A model generated the notes under the pieces. The model saw only the letters and a program-made list of their open reading frames with translations, was not told the origin of the DNA and did not search any database. The position numbers were made by a program, and so were the translations under genes. 64,000 nucleotides of DNA from an uncultured Paracoccaceae bacterium (GTDB lineage: Bacteria; Pseudomonadota; Alphaproteobacteria; Rhodobacterales; Rhodobacteraceae): assembly GCA_947497985.1 (NCBI GenBank), contig CANMIX010000015.1:62001-126000 (forward strand), written 5' to 3'. Shown piece by piece: positions 27,583 through 35,700 of the stretch. Within the stretch, counting starts at the first letter, position 1, and each line of letters starts with the position of its first letter.

Positions 27583-28410
27583 TTATCGCCGTGCCACACG
27601 CAACCAGATCGCGGTCGCATCGTCGCTGACCTTAAACCGTGGAAAACGGGTGCAAGTGGCATCGGCGTGCTCGATTTCGCGGATTTCCTGGGCCAAAGCG
27701 GCCAGCCCTTTGTCGTGGACCGCCTGCCACAAGGTCTCGGCTGTATAGGCTCCATAGTCGCTGACCAGGGAAGAGAACCCATCGCTCATGATCAGCACCT
27801 CATCGCCAATCGCAATCGGATGTTGGCTGTATTGGGTGCTGCGTGCCGCCACCACCGGGTCGGCGCTGAGGGCCGCGTGATCTGTCCCCATGCGGCGCGC
27901 GCGGCGATCCTCAAGGACGGCACCCGACAGGGCGGGGGCCACGCCTGTGCCAATGCCCAAGGCTTGCGCGTCGGCGACTTCGGTGGAGGTATCGGGCAGG
28001 CCGGTGCTCCAAGTCACCCCATGCTGGCCGTGCAGCAAAATCGGACAATCCGCCGCCCAGGCGCATTCGATCTGACCGTCCACCAGTTGCGCCGCAGCAA
28101 AGGCCGCCTTGGGCAGTTCCCAATTTGCAACCGGCGCACGGGTGCGGTCCTGTTCAAAGCTGGCGGCAACATGGTCAAACATCTCGGTGCAGCTCTGGCG
28201 CAGATCTGTGCCGGTCGCCTGCGCAAAACCCTGGCTTGCTGCTGTGGACAGCCAGGCCGCACCACCTTGGTTGCCCAACAACCCCGGCTCGCCCAGGTCG
28301 GTGGCGCCATCCACAACCCAGGCGCGCGCCGCGCTGGACCCCATACGGTCATCATTGGGCACACCGATTTTACCATTCAGGCTGATCGATTGGAGCATTT
28401 CAAAATACAT
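27583..28410 (-). CDS. PP2C family serine/threonine phosphatase
   Basis: 275 aa. PP2C-like motifs include the N-terminal ARAWVVDGATDLGEP (metal Asp in VVDGATD), IGDEVLIMSDGFSSLVSDYG (the SDG motif) and a C-terminal SDDATAIWLRV (the DD-N/T motif). It removes phosphate from Ser/Thr residues with Mn/Mg. No cognate kinase lies beside it. GAGGT precedes the ATG; a 16-bp palindrome lies 142 bases upstream. Confidence 0.82.
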   Translation of the reverse strand: MYFEMLQSISLNGKIGVPNDDRMGSSAARAWVVDGATDLGEPGLLGNQGGAAWLSTAASQGFAQATGTDLRQSCTEMFDHVAASFEQDRTRAPVANWELPKAAFAAAQLVDGQIECAWAADCPILLHGQHGVTWSTGLPDTSTEVADAQALGIGTGVAPALSGAVLEDRRARRMGTDHAALSADPVVAARSTQYSQHPIAIGDEVLIMSDGFSSLVSDYGAYTAETLWQAVHDKGLAALAQEIREIEHADATCTRFPRFKVSDDATAIWLRVARR

Positions 28411-28800
28411 GGGACCTCGCCACGCTTCAGGGATAAAGACCCGCCTTTATAGGTCCGCCCTGTAACAGCGCAAAGACAGAGGAAATGACAACAACCAAAA
28501 GGGGTGATGCGGCGGGACCACCAGTCAACCGTGCTGCTTTGATTCCCGAGGACCTGTATATACAGGTGGGTGCCAGGTAATCAGGCCACGACCCGAACAG
28601 AGCCAGCTCCCTCGGATTTGCTTAAGGCCACCGGAATGCTGCTAATCACAAGAAGGGCAGAGCCCGCCTTTGCCCTACCTATGCGCTTGTTGCGGGGGAG
28701 ACAAGGCCCGTCAAACACGTCAGCACGCCCCATCGGTTCCGCGCCCGCCCAAACATCACGCCCCAGCCGGGGCGCTGTACAAATGAGCGCGGCGTAAGCG
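28411..28800. other. Gene-free stretch with a 16-bp palindrome
   Basis: 390 bases between the PP2C gene and a small membrane protein gene, both on the minus strand. It carries the perfect palindrome at 28552-28567 and a hairpin CGCCCC/GGGGCG (28759-28774) without a T run that may help end the upstream gene. The rest holds no supported ORF. Confidence 0.45.
28552..28567. promoter_or_regulatory. Perfect 16-bp palindrome ACCTGTATATACAGGT
   Basis: ACCTGTAT and ATACAGGT are exact reverse complements. It looks like an operator for a dimeric regulator, 142 bases before the PP2C gene. Its arms resemble a lux box, but the spacing is 4 bases too short for one. Confidence 0.55.
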
Positions 28801-29040
28801 CTAGCTGCTGACCATTCCCGCGATCATTGCCCCCAAGGCCACAAGATGCACCAGCATCAAGGCCCGGTCGTTCCACAGAACGCCCACAAGAAACCAGCCC
28901 ACAACCCCCACCAAAAAGAGGTACAGGTTCCAAGGGGTCCACCCAAATCCCGTCGCCGCATATCCCATGATCTGCACAACAGAGGCTGCCCATTTGATGC
29001 TGAAAACCAATTTCGGATTGGACAAATTTTCTACTGTCAT
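28801..29040 (-). CDS. Small inner membrane protein, unknown function
   Basis: 79 aa from the Met at 29040 (GAAAG upstream); the longer frame to 29148 overlaps the divergent LysR start. It has three hydrophobic segments: FSIKWAASVVQIMGYAATG, NLYLFLVGVVGWFLVGVLW and LMLVHLVALGAMIAGMV. It resembles a family of short Rhodobacterales membrane proteins without assigned function. It faces a LysR gene across a 98-base intergenic region, the usual layout for a LysR target. Confidence 0.75.
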   Translation of the reverse strand: MTVENLSNPKLVFSIKWAASVVQIMGYAATGFGWTPWNLYLFLVGVVGWFLVGVLWNDRALMLVHLVALGAMIAGMVSS

Positions 29041-29138
29041 GATTGTACTTTCATTGCGACATACAGTTAAATAGATGCAGTAATCCGCTCCTGCGACTGA
29101 AAATTCGTATGACCTGACAGTAGGAAAACTATCGCATA

Positions 29139-30011
29139 ATGACCTCACTTCCGCCCCTAAATGGGCTGCGTGCCTTTGATGCGGCTGGGCGCCGCCTCAG
29201 CTTTCGCGCGGCCGCTGATGAATTGGGGGTGACCCAGGGCGCGGTGGCCCAACATGTGCGCCAGTTGGAGGCAGAGCTGGGCCTGACCCTGTTTGACCGC
29301 GTGCCCAAAGGGTTAGCGCTGACCACGGTAGGGCGCAGCTATCACCAGCAGGTGGCGCAGGCCTTCGCCGCGCTGCGCCGGGCCACAGCCGAGCTTAAAC
29401 CAGAACCCAACAAGGTGGTGATCAGCGTCACGCCCAGCTTTGCCGCCAAATGGCTCATCCCGAACCTGTCGGATTTTGCAACACAATACCCTGATATTGA
29501 CCTGCGTATCCTGGCCACGGAAAACATCTCCAGCTTTCACAGTGATGGGATTGATCTGGCCATTCGCCAGGGCGCACCGCCGTTTGGGGCGACGTTGAAT
29601 GCGGATCTCTTGTTCCGGCAAAATGTTGTTGCGGTTGTTGCGCCGCGACTGGTTCAAGGCATGGCGCGCCCGATCTCACCTCATGATTTGGCCAGTTTAC
29701 CCAAAATCCACGACGCACATGATCTGTGGCCCACCACCCTGGCAGAGCTGGACGTCGCCGAGCAGGCCAAACGTGGGCTGCGCCTCAGCCAGACCGCGCT
29801 TGCGGTGGATGCAGCACTTGCCGGGCAGGGCGTCGCATTGGTCAGCCGTTTTCTTGTCGCCAGTGAAATTGCGACCGGACAGCTGTTAGAGATCGCAACA
29901 TTGCCGAACGCAAAAACACATGACTTTTACCTGTTGTCGCTGCGCCAGTCCCACCGCAATCACGCGATTATGGCGGTGGTCAATTGGTTCAAAGACGCGG
30001 CAGGCCCATAG
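29139..30011 (+). CDS. LysR family regulator, GcvA-like
   Basis: 290 aa. The N-terminal winged helix is clear (LPPLNGLRAFDAAGRRLSFRAAADELGVTQGAVAQHVRQLEAELGLTLFDRVPKGLALT), followed by a LysR substrate domain that begins VVISVTPSFAAKWLIPNLSDF and contains IDLAIRQG, as in the GcvA/AmpR subgroup. It binds DNA as a tetramer and answers to a small ligand, here unknown. The probable target is the divergent small membrane protein gene. Confidence 0.92.
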   Translation: MTSLPPLNGLRAFDAAGRRLSFRAAADELGVTQGAVAQHVRQLEAELGLTLFDRVPKGLALTTVGRSYHQQVAQAFAALRRATAELKPEPNKVVISVTPSFAAKWLIPNLSDFATQYPDIDLRILATENISSFHSDGIDLAIRQGAPPFGATLNADLLFRQNVVAVVAPRLVQGMARPISPHDLASLPKIHDAHDLWPTTLAELDVAEQAKRGLRLSQTALAVDAALAGQGVALVSRFLVASEIATGQLLEIATLPNAKTHDFYLLSLRQSHRNHAIMAVVNWFKDAAGP

Positions 30012-30047
30012 TGTGATGCGCCCGCCGCTTTGATGTGGCCGCGCGCT

Positions 30048-31043
30048 TTATGCGGTTTGCGCGTGATTTCCGAAGTACATGAATTCCTGGTCCATGCCCG
30101 AGACCTCGCCCGCGTTCAGCGACAGGCTGGCGCTGTCGAGCATTTTATAGCTGGCCTGTGATTTCACCCATTCATCGGCATCCTGCAGCGTGGTCAGCGT
30201 ATAGCTTGTCGTCTCGTTCAGGTAATGGGTCGGGATGATCACCTTGGGCTTCAGGCGCGAGACGATGTCGTCGCCCTGACCATAGCTCAGAATATGCTGC
30301 GAGCCATCCACCGGCAGGGTCAGAATATCAATCTCACCAATTGCATCCCAGAATTCCTGTGGCGGATTGTGACGGTTGTCGCCCCAGATCAAGGTGCGCA
30401 AGCCACCGGTTTCGATCACATAAACCACCATATCCATGTGGCTGACATTGTTGGGGGGGCAGGCCTCAACCCCGAATTCAGCCAAAGCATTGGTCCAATT
30501 GTACCAGCCCGGCGCCTGGCAGGCATGTTTGTCGGCAAAGCCCGTGATCTTGATATCGGCGAATTCAAAATTGCCGACCATCCGGTCCAGCACCATTGTG
30601 GACACGGGCCGGTGGATGGCGTCATGGTCGAAATGCGTATGCGTCGACATGCAGATGTCGACAGGGGTTTCGGGGAATTCGTTTTTGAACCACAGCCCCC
30701 ATGCGCCAGATGGGTCATCACGCCACGGGTCAAACATCACCGTCGCCCCGCTGGGTGAGGTGAATTTCAACGCGCAATGACCATAGAAATCAATCGCCAG
30801 ATCGCCGTCGACCGCTTGGCCGGTGGTCTTTTGCAGCTCAATCACGCCGTTGTTGTTGCCCGGCTGCGTCCAATCGGTGGACTGGGCCTGCACCGCGGTG
30901 CTCGACAACAGCGAGGTCGCACCGCCCACACCAGCGGCCCCAGCCGCCATAAAGAACGAGCGACGTGACAGGCCCGGCGTCAGGTCGTCTTTTTCACCGT
31001 TGATCAACGTGGGTTTAAGGTTCAGATCTTCGAGTTCCATCAT
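30048..31043 (-). CDS. Tat-exported metallo-beta-lactamase-fold hydrolase
   Basis: 331 aa. The N-terminus has a twin-arginine signal (LSRRSFFMAAGAAGVGGATSLL, cut near AVQAQ). The MBL core shows H135-x-H137-x-D139-H140 (STHTHFDHDAIH), DNRHNPPQEFWDAIGEIDILTLPVDG and VIIPTHYLNE. Folded with metals in the cytoplasm, then exported to the periplasm. The arrangement is like UlaG/NAPE-PLD type MBL proteins, so a phosphodiester or lactone substrate is possible. It lies downstream of and parallel to the GAF-LuxR gene. Confidence 0.85.
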   Translation of the reverse strand: MMELEDLNLKPTLINGEKDDLTPGLSRRSFFMAAGAAGVGGATSLLSSTAVQAQSTDWTQPGNNNGVIELQKTTGQAVDGDLAIDFYGHCALKFTSPSGATVMFDPWRDDPSGAWGLWFKNEFPETPVDICMSTHTHFDHDAIHRPVSTMVLDRMVGNFEFADIKITGFADKHACQAPGWYNWTNALAEFGVEACPPNNVSHMDMVVYVIETGGLRTLIWGDNRHNPPQEFWDAIGEIDILTLPVDGSQHILSYGQGDDIVSRLKPKVIIPTHYLNETTSYTLTTLQDADEWVKSQASYKMLDSASLSLNAGEVSGMDQEFMYFGNHAQTA

Positions 31044-31158
31044 GTTTTCCCTGTTCTGCTGGCGTCCGATCGCGCGCCATTGCCATGAGGGTAACGAGGA
31101 TCAAGCGGTTCCCCAGCATGGGAAAACCTTGGAGAAACCATGGGGCAAACCCCCATGT

Positions 31159-32118
31159 TTATTGGATCGACAGCAGTTTGCTGCGCAGATTTTGACCGCT
31201 TTTCAACAGGCCTAGTTTCTTGCGGATGTTGTTGCGGTGAAATTCAACCGTGCTTGGTTCCCGCGACAGGGTGCGGGCGATGTCTTTGGTGGTCTGACCC
31301 CGCATCACCATCAGGGCGATGTCCTTTTCTGTCGGGGTCAGGACCTCGATCACGTCAGCCAGCTCTTCGGGAGAGGACTGTGTGATGGACCTCAGGTTTT
31401 CTTCCAAAAGATCCAGATAGACGCCGGCAGTGTCATCCCCCGCCAGGCGCGGGCGCAGCTTGCCGATCATAGGTGTCACCAACTCTTTGATCTGACGTGC
31501 GACTTGGGTGTCATGTTCGTCTTTTGAGGTTTCGACATTCTGCAACAAGACCCGCAGCGCGATATTGGCCTCCTCCAATTCAGCCGTGCGGGCGGCGACT
31601 TTGCTCTCCAGCTGGTCCAGGCTCGCTTGCAGCTGCGCTTCCAGCCGCACACGGGCCTCAGCTTCGACCAAAAGTTTCAGATCCGCCTCAATCACGCGCG
31701 CAAACTGTTTGAGCCCCTCCAGAAACATCAGCGCCTTTTGGTTGCACTTGGTGTCGAGCACGCAAATTGTTCCAAATACCGTGTGATCTGGCCAGTACAG
31801 GGGATAGCCCGCATAAAAGCTCATCCCATGTTCCATATCGTCATTGTCCACCCAACGCGGATCACAGGTCGCATCCTCGACGACCAACTCCCCCTGTTCG
31901 AGCGCCCCGTTGCAATAAAGCTTCTCATGCAGATGAAAGCGCAAGCCCACCTGATAGGGGCCGTTGTCGGCGTCATTGGTCACCAAAACCGAATGATGCG
32001 GCGCATGGGTGCGCATCACTAAGCTGGCGGGCACATCGGCGAGATTGGCGATCACATTTACAATGCGCTGCCAATTCTCCACCGTCTCATCCGGGATGTC
32101 GGGCAAAACCTGCGCCAT
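31159..32118 (-). CDS. GAF domain regulator with LuxR-type DNA-binding domain
   Basis: 319 aa. A GAF-like sensor (about 15-150, with MSFYAGYPLYWPDHTVFGTICVLD) is joined by a coiled coil (about 155-210, VEAEARVRLEAQLQASLDQLESKVAARTAELEEA) to a regulatory linker and a C-terminal LuxR helix-turn-helix (VLTPTEKDIALMVMRGQTTKDIARTLSREPSTVEFHRNNIRKKLGL). The domain order resembles a histidine kinase sensor half attached directly to a response-type output, a one-component regulator. The nearest downstream gene is the Tat-MBL protein, 115 bases away, a plausible target. Confidence 0.88.
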   Translation of the reverse strand: MAQVLPDIPDETVENWQRIVNVIANLADVPASLVMRTHAPHHSVLVTNDADNGPYQVGLRFHLHEKLYCNGALEQGELVVEDATCDPRWVDNDDMEHGMSFYAGYPLYWPDHTVFGTICVLDTKCNQKALMFLEGLKQFARVIEADLKLLVEAEARVRLEAQLQASLDQLESKVAARTAELEEANIALRVLLQNVETSKDEHDTQVARQIKELVTPMIGKLRPRLAGDDTAGVYLDLLEENLRSITQSSPEELADVIEVLTPTEKDIALMVMRGQTTKDIARTLSREPSTVEFHRNNIRKKLGLLKSGQNLRSKLLSIQ

Positions 32119-32371
32119 GGCCTCCGTCCGCTTTTTGGTCTCAGGTGCTGGATGATTGAGTGTGTCGTGCAGTCAGTCGAGAGAAAAGACTGCGAGACGG
32201 TGACAACAACTCGAAATCACTGGGCGTGCGATGATTTTGCAATCATCCCCTATGCTCAAATCGTGCCGTGTCTGCGGCCTTGGCGCGCAGAGGGTTAAAA
32301 CCGGGACATATAATTACCATCTTTGGTGGCCACCCTTTGACCGCATTCGACATTACTTTTCAGAGCTCATT

Positions 32372-32965
32372 ATGAAACAGGTTTTGGCGCTATTGTGCCT
32401 CTTTCCAGTTGGCAGCGCACCCGCAACGGCCTCCGTTAACAAAGACCCCGTTCCTTGGGTCGAGATGTCGGTCGCCTGTGAGGTTTTGGTCGCGGTGCAA
32501 AGCGAAAAGCTTTGGTCGCAATACCCGGAATCGAAACCGGCGGGATCCAGCGAGGGTTTGCATCAGATGGCGGTCCGTCACCCCACCGAAAACCTTGTGG
32601 CAACTGCGATCGCAACGGATGGTCACTGGACGCTTTGCCATGTTGCAGCAGCGCCAGCTCTTCCGGTGTCAGATGCAGAGGCCTTGATCTATGCCTGGGG
32701 AAAAGCGCAACGCATCATGATACAGAGCCCGTCTTATATCAGTGCGACACTGCCAAACGTCTATCAACCATGGTCGCAACGACAAAGCACGCCTGCGCGT
32801 GTGCGCTGTCATGCAGGTAACCTTATTGTGGCGACCTTTTCCTATGGTTCGACTTCCGGTGATTTTCAGGTTGTCTCGGCCAGCGAAATGCCACCGGGTG
32901 GGGGCAATCCCTGTTCGTCCAAGTCCAGTCGGCGTGAAGGCCGCCGTGGTGATGCCAACCGATAA
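32372..32965 (+). CDS. Secreted protein of unknown function
   Basis: 197 aa from the ATG at 32372; the frame is open from 32231, but only this start gives a signal peptide (MKQVLALLCLFPVGSAPATAS). The mature part contains four cysteines (SVACEV, TLCHV, RVRCHAG, GNPCSS), consistent with two disulfides, and a basic, Ser/Arg-rich end. No family recognised. Gene-free sequence (32119-32371) separates it from the divergent GAF-LuxR gene. Confidence 0.65.
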   Translation: MKQVLALLCLFPVGSAPATASVNKDPVPWVEMSVACEVLVAVQSEKLWSQYPESKPAGSSEGLHQMAVRHPTENLVATAIATDGHWTLCHVAAAPALPVSDAEALIYAWGKAQRIMIQSPSYISATLPNVYQPWSQRQSTPARVRCHAGNLIVATFSYGSTSGDFQVVSASEMPPGGGNPCSSKSSRREGRRGDANR

Positions 32966-33010
32966 AGGGACAGGCTTGCCTTTTGTTCCCTAATTGTTCA
33001 CAGTTCTTGC

Positions 33011-33517
33011 ATGGCAGATTCCACCTATGACAGCACCGTATTACAACCTGGTCAGCGGCTTGCGCGTGGGGTTGCGCGGCATTTGCGTTCGCACGGCTTT
33101 GCCTCGATCGAAGAATTCGTGCCCACGCGTGGCTTGCGGGTGGATGTGATGGGATTGGGCCCCAAGGGGGAGATCTGGGTGGTGGAATGCAAATCCAGCC
33201 GCGCGGATTTTACCTCGGACCAGAAATGGCAGGGCTATCTGGAGTGGTGTGATCGCTATTTCTGGGCTGTCGACACCGAATTCCCGACCGAACTGCTGCC
33301 GGATGGCACCGGTTTGATCATTGCCGATGACTATGACGCGGAAATCATCCGCATGGGACCAGAGGACAAGCTTGCGGCAGCGCGGCGCAAAAAGCTGACC
33401 CATAAATTCGCCATGGATGCCGCCCGTCGCCTGCATGGCTTGCGTGATCCCCGACCGGGGCAGGGGGGGGACCTGTTCTCTGGTGGCGATCTCACATCCC
33501 GGACCGGCGAAGGCTGA
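33011..33517 (+). CDS. mmcB: MmcB family DNA repair protein
   Basis: 168 aa. Matches the alphaproteobacterial MmcB family of the PD-(D/E)xK nuclease fold: VDVMGLGPKGEIWVVECKSSRADFTSDQKWQGYLEWCDRYFWAVD, with likely metal residues D45, E59 and K61. In Caulobacter MmcB is a damage-induced protein that helps repair mitomycin C lesions. A charged tail follows. The ATG has only a weak ribosome site. Confidence 0.88.
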   Translation: MADSTYDSTVLQPGQRLARGVARHLRSHGFASIEEFVPTRGLRVDVMGLGPKGEIWVVECKSSRADFTSDQKWQGYLEWCDRYFWAVDTEFPTELLPDGTGLIIADDYDAEIIRMGPEDKLAAARRKKLTHKFAMDAARRLHGLRDPRPGQGGDLFSGGDLTSRTGEG

Positions 33518-33531
33518 GTGCTCGTGGCGGC

Positions 33532-33720
33532 TTATCCGGCGATGGCACGGGCAGCCTGGGCTGCGGCCAGGATTTCTTCGGCAATGTCTTCGGCTTCTTC
33601 CGGGTCAAAATCCATCGGAATTTCGATCCCGTCCGCCTCGATGAACAGGCGGATCATGCCTTCGTCGGTGGGCCCGATTTGCAAGTTGGCTTCGATATCG
33701 CGTTCGGTATTGATGCCCAT
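33532..33720 (-). CDS. Small acidic conserved protein
   Basis: 62 aa from the Met at 33720 with GGAGG upstream. Sequence MGINTERDIEANLQIGPTDEGMIRLFIEADGIEIPMDFDPEEAEDIAEEILAAAQAARA shows a short beta hairpin then an acidic amphipathic helix ending in alanines. It resembles a short family common in Rhodobacterales (DUF6324-like, from memory). Convergent with mmcB, 14 bases between stops. Function unknown. Confidence 0.75.
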   Translation of the reverse strand: MGINTERDIEANLQIGPTDEGMIRLFIEADGIEIPMDFDPEEAEDIAEEILAAAQAARAIAG

Positions 33721-33896
33721 GACGGCCTCCGGCTTGGGTGGTGGGATGAGCATTTCTGCTACCGTGCATCACAGGCTTTTGCAAGTATTCTGCACAGTTC
33801 TCGCCGCCAGTTGCAGCACCCGGCGGCGGGGGCTGAACTTTGTCGGATTGTGTGAAAGTTTTTCGTGCTTCCAGACAAAAGTTTGTTTCCCCCCTC

Positions 33897-33923
33897 TTGC
33901 GTTCACCAAAAACGTGCTATAAA
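33897..33923 (+). promoter_or_regulatory. Likely tRNA-His promoter
   Basis: TTGCGT (33897-33902) and TATAAA (33918-33923) stand 15 bases apart, with the -10 ending 12 bases before the mature tRNA. Confidence 0.5.
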
Positions 33924-33935
33924 TCGCCCCGCAGT

Positions 33936-34012
33936 GCCGCCTTAGCTCAGTAGGTTAGAGCGCCTGATTGTGGATCAGGAGGTCCCCCGTTCGAGCCGGG
34001 GAGGTGGTACCA
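33936..34012 (+). tRNA. tRNA-His (GTG)
   Basis: 77 nt cloverleaf: acceptor GCCGCCT with AGGTGGT (two G-U pairs), D arm from TAGCTCAG, anticodon stem-loop CTGATTGTGGATCAG with anticodon GTG, T arm CCCCG-TTCGAGC-CGGGG, discriminator A73 and an encoded CCA (34010-34012). Base -1 is T, not G, as in alphaproteobacteria whose histidyl-tRNA synthetase does not need G-1:C73. Confidence 0.95.
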
Positions 34013-34130
34013 CTCTCTTCCAACATGTTTTCGAAGAATAAGGTTACAGATCAACGCATTGCATCTGCGGATCTGGATTCATCGGTGCTGCAAAGACGTT
34101 ATGAGTTCTGCAAGCGTGGATGCCTTGGCA

Positions 34131-34160
34131 CAATAAAACCGCTCCTGTGATCGGAGCGGT
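34131..34160 (-). terminator. Terminator of the 34198-34596 gene
   Basis: Read on the minus strand: a perfect 8-bp stem ACCGCTCC/GGAGCGGT with a 7-base loop followed by TTTTATT. Confidence 0.8.
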
Positions 34161-34197
34161 CGATGTGGTTTCTGCGGATTAAATGCGACGCCTGCGC

Positions 34198-34596
34198 CTA
34201 TTGTGGTTCGATGTCGACTGAGGGTGACGCAGCGGTTGTGGTTGTGCTTTCGCCCCCATTGCCCACAACGATGCCCAAAATCACCGCCGTTGCAATGACC
34301 CCAGCCGCAGGAGCGGTGGCCAGACCGGTTCCGCTCAGCGGGTTTTGCCGTGCGGTTTCGGCGGCGGCGGAATTGGTGGTGGCGCGGCGTGGTCCGTTCG
34401 CGCGACATGTTACCTCGATCGCACCACTGGGCAGATAGACCGCGGATACTGGCGTGCCGCTGCCACAGGCCAAACGCACCCGCGCCTCGGCCAAGGCCGC
34501 TTCTGCCACTTGCGCATCAGCCGTTTGCGGCGTGTTCATCGCCGTCAGGCTTAAGGCGCACATACAGGCGATTTTGCGTGAAAAACTGAGAAACAT
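34198..34596 (-). CDS. Secreted or membrane-anchored small protein, unknown
   Basis: 132 aa. A signal peptide (MFLSFSRKIACMCALSLTAMNTPQTADAQ) is followed by a short domain with two cysteines (RLACGSG and EVTCRANG). A glycine/alanine-rich hydrophobic stretch near the end (GLATAPAAGVIATAVILGIVVGNGG) could be a membrane anchor. A clear terminator lies downstream. Divergent from the next secreted protein gene across 208 bases. No family recognised. Confidence 0.65.
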   Translation of the reverse strand: MFLSFSRKIACMCALSLTAMNTPQTADAQVAEAALAEARVRLACGSGTPVSAVYLPSGAIEVTCRANGPRRATTNSAAAETARQNPLSGTGLATAPAAGVIATAVILGIVVGNGGESTTTTAASPSVDIEPQ

Positions 34597-34804
34597 AAGA
34601 CGTTTTTACCCTGTCACTTACCTGTTTGATCGTAGTTCAGGCAGTGCCTGCGACGCAAGTATACAGAATCCATCCGGCGTCGTTTTGCCCAGAATATATC
34701 GTAGGTTTACAGCGGCAGCTGTGCTAATTCTGAACCTGTTAAGACCCAATGCGGGCAGGGTCTTTTGGTGTTTAAGTGCTTGGTTTTTGATTTTGGAGGT
34801 CTTT

Positions 34805-35380
34805 ATGCGCGCTTTCTTTCGTCCACTGGTAACCGGCTTGTCTGTTGCGGGGCTGACCGTCACACCTGTTATGGTGTCGGCACAGTCCACCGGCGTGTTG
34901 TTCACGGTGGTTGTTCCGGCGGGTGGATTTGGCTCCTCGCTGTTCTTGCGCGATCTTCTTGGCAGTATGGCCGCGGCGCGTCTCTTCTGCCAGCAGATCC
35001 AGGATCAAAGCCTGCAAGTTGACTGCCTGTCGGACCGCCTGGAACAGGTTGCCGATGAAATCCCTGAGGGCACAGATTATGACGAGGTGCGCAGCATCTT
35101 GACAGAGACCTCCGCGGAACTTGGCGCACTTGCACGGCAAAACCGTGACCGCAGCCGGGGCCGGGTCAAAGCCTCGCAGCCGGGAAAAGGTCCCGAAGGC
35201 ACCACGCGTCCTTTGAATGCGATTGCGCCAGACGCGCTGGCGGCGGTGAACACACAGGCCGTGGACATCCTCGAAGAGGCCAAGACCAAGCTGCTGCGCT
35301 CGGCTGACAATAGCAACCGCAGCCAATACACGCGCATCGCCCAAGCCCTGGAAAGCAACAAGGTGCTGCTGCGCTCCTAG
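34805..35380 (+). CDS. Secreted helical protein, unknown
   Basis: 191 aa from ATG 34805 with GGAGG upstream; the frame is open from 34454 but lacks a better start. A signal peptide (MRAFFRPLVTGLSVAGLTVTPVMVSAQ) precedes a short hydrophobic stretch and a long helical, charged region (DRLEQVADEIPEGTDYDEVRSILTETSAELGALARQNRDRSRGR) and a C-terminal helix (VNTQAVDILEEAKTKLLRSADNSNRSQYTRIAQALESNKVLL). Two cysteines lie in RLFCQQIQDQSLQVDCL. No family recognised. Confidence 0.65.
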   Translation: MRAFFRPLVTGLSVAGLTVTPVMVSAQSTGVLFTVVVPAGGFGSSLFLRDLLGSMAAARLFCQQIQDQSLQVDCLSDRLEQVADEIPEGTDYDEVRSILTETSAELGALARQNRDRSRGRVKASQPGKGPEGTTRPLNAIAPDALAAVNTQAVDILEEAKTKLLRSADNSNRSQYTRIAQALESNKVLLRS

Positions 35381-35391
35381 CGATAAACGGG

Positions 35392-35700
35392 TTACTCGGC
35401 GTCGAGCGTGATCTCCTGACGGATAGCGCCCGACAGGCTGTTCAGGATCAGGATGCGCGCATCCGTGGTGACCACGGCAATCCAACCGTCACCAAAAGTC
35501 ACCGCCTGTGCCTGCGTGCCTGCGGGCAGGGCGATATTTTCTGGCAGCTGCGGTCCGCTGTTTGACAAACGGATGACAAGCAGCGCGACAATGACTACAA
35601 GCCCGCAAACCATTACCGCAGTCAGCCCTGTCACCAATCGGCGCAGGAACCTCAGCTGGCGCGGTTCTTCCTCGGTCTCGACATTTAAAGGGTCAGTCAT
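35392..35700 (-). CDS. Small bitopic membrane protein, unknown
   Basis: 102 aa from the Met at 35700. A polar N-terminus (MTDPLNVETEEEPRQLRFLRRLV) is followed by one membrane segment (GLTAVMVCGLVVIVALLVIRL) and a periplasmic part of about 55 aa with a WD-repeat-like strand pattern (AQAVTFGDGWIAVVTTDARILILNSLSGAIRQEI). Widespread type among Rhodobacterales, function unknown. Its start codon overlaps that of the divergent pseudouridine synthase gene, so both share one tiny regulatory region. It ends 11 bases from the convergent secreted-protein gene. Confidence 0.75.
   Translation of the reverse strand: MTDPLNVETEEEPRQLRFLRRLVTGLTAVMVCGLVVIVALLVIRLSNSGPQLPENIALPAGTQAQAVTFGDGWIAVVTTDARILILNSLSGAIRQEITLDAE

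Noticed and set aside
28552-28567. Lux box for the palindrome ACCTGTATATACAGGT
   Set aside because: A lux box is 20 bp with CT-N12-AG; here the spacing is CT-N8-AG, and no LuxI gene is present.
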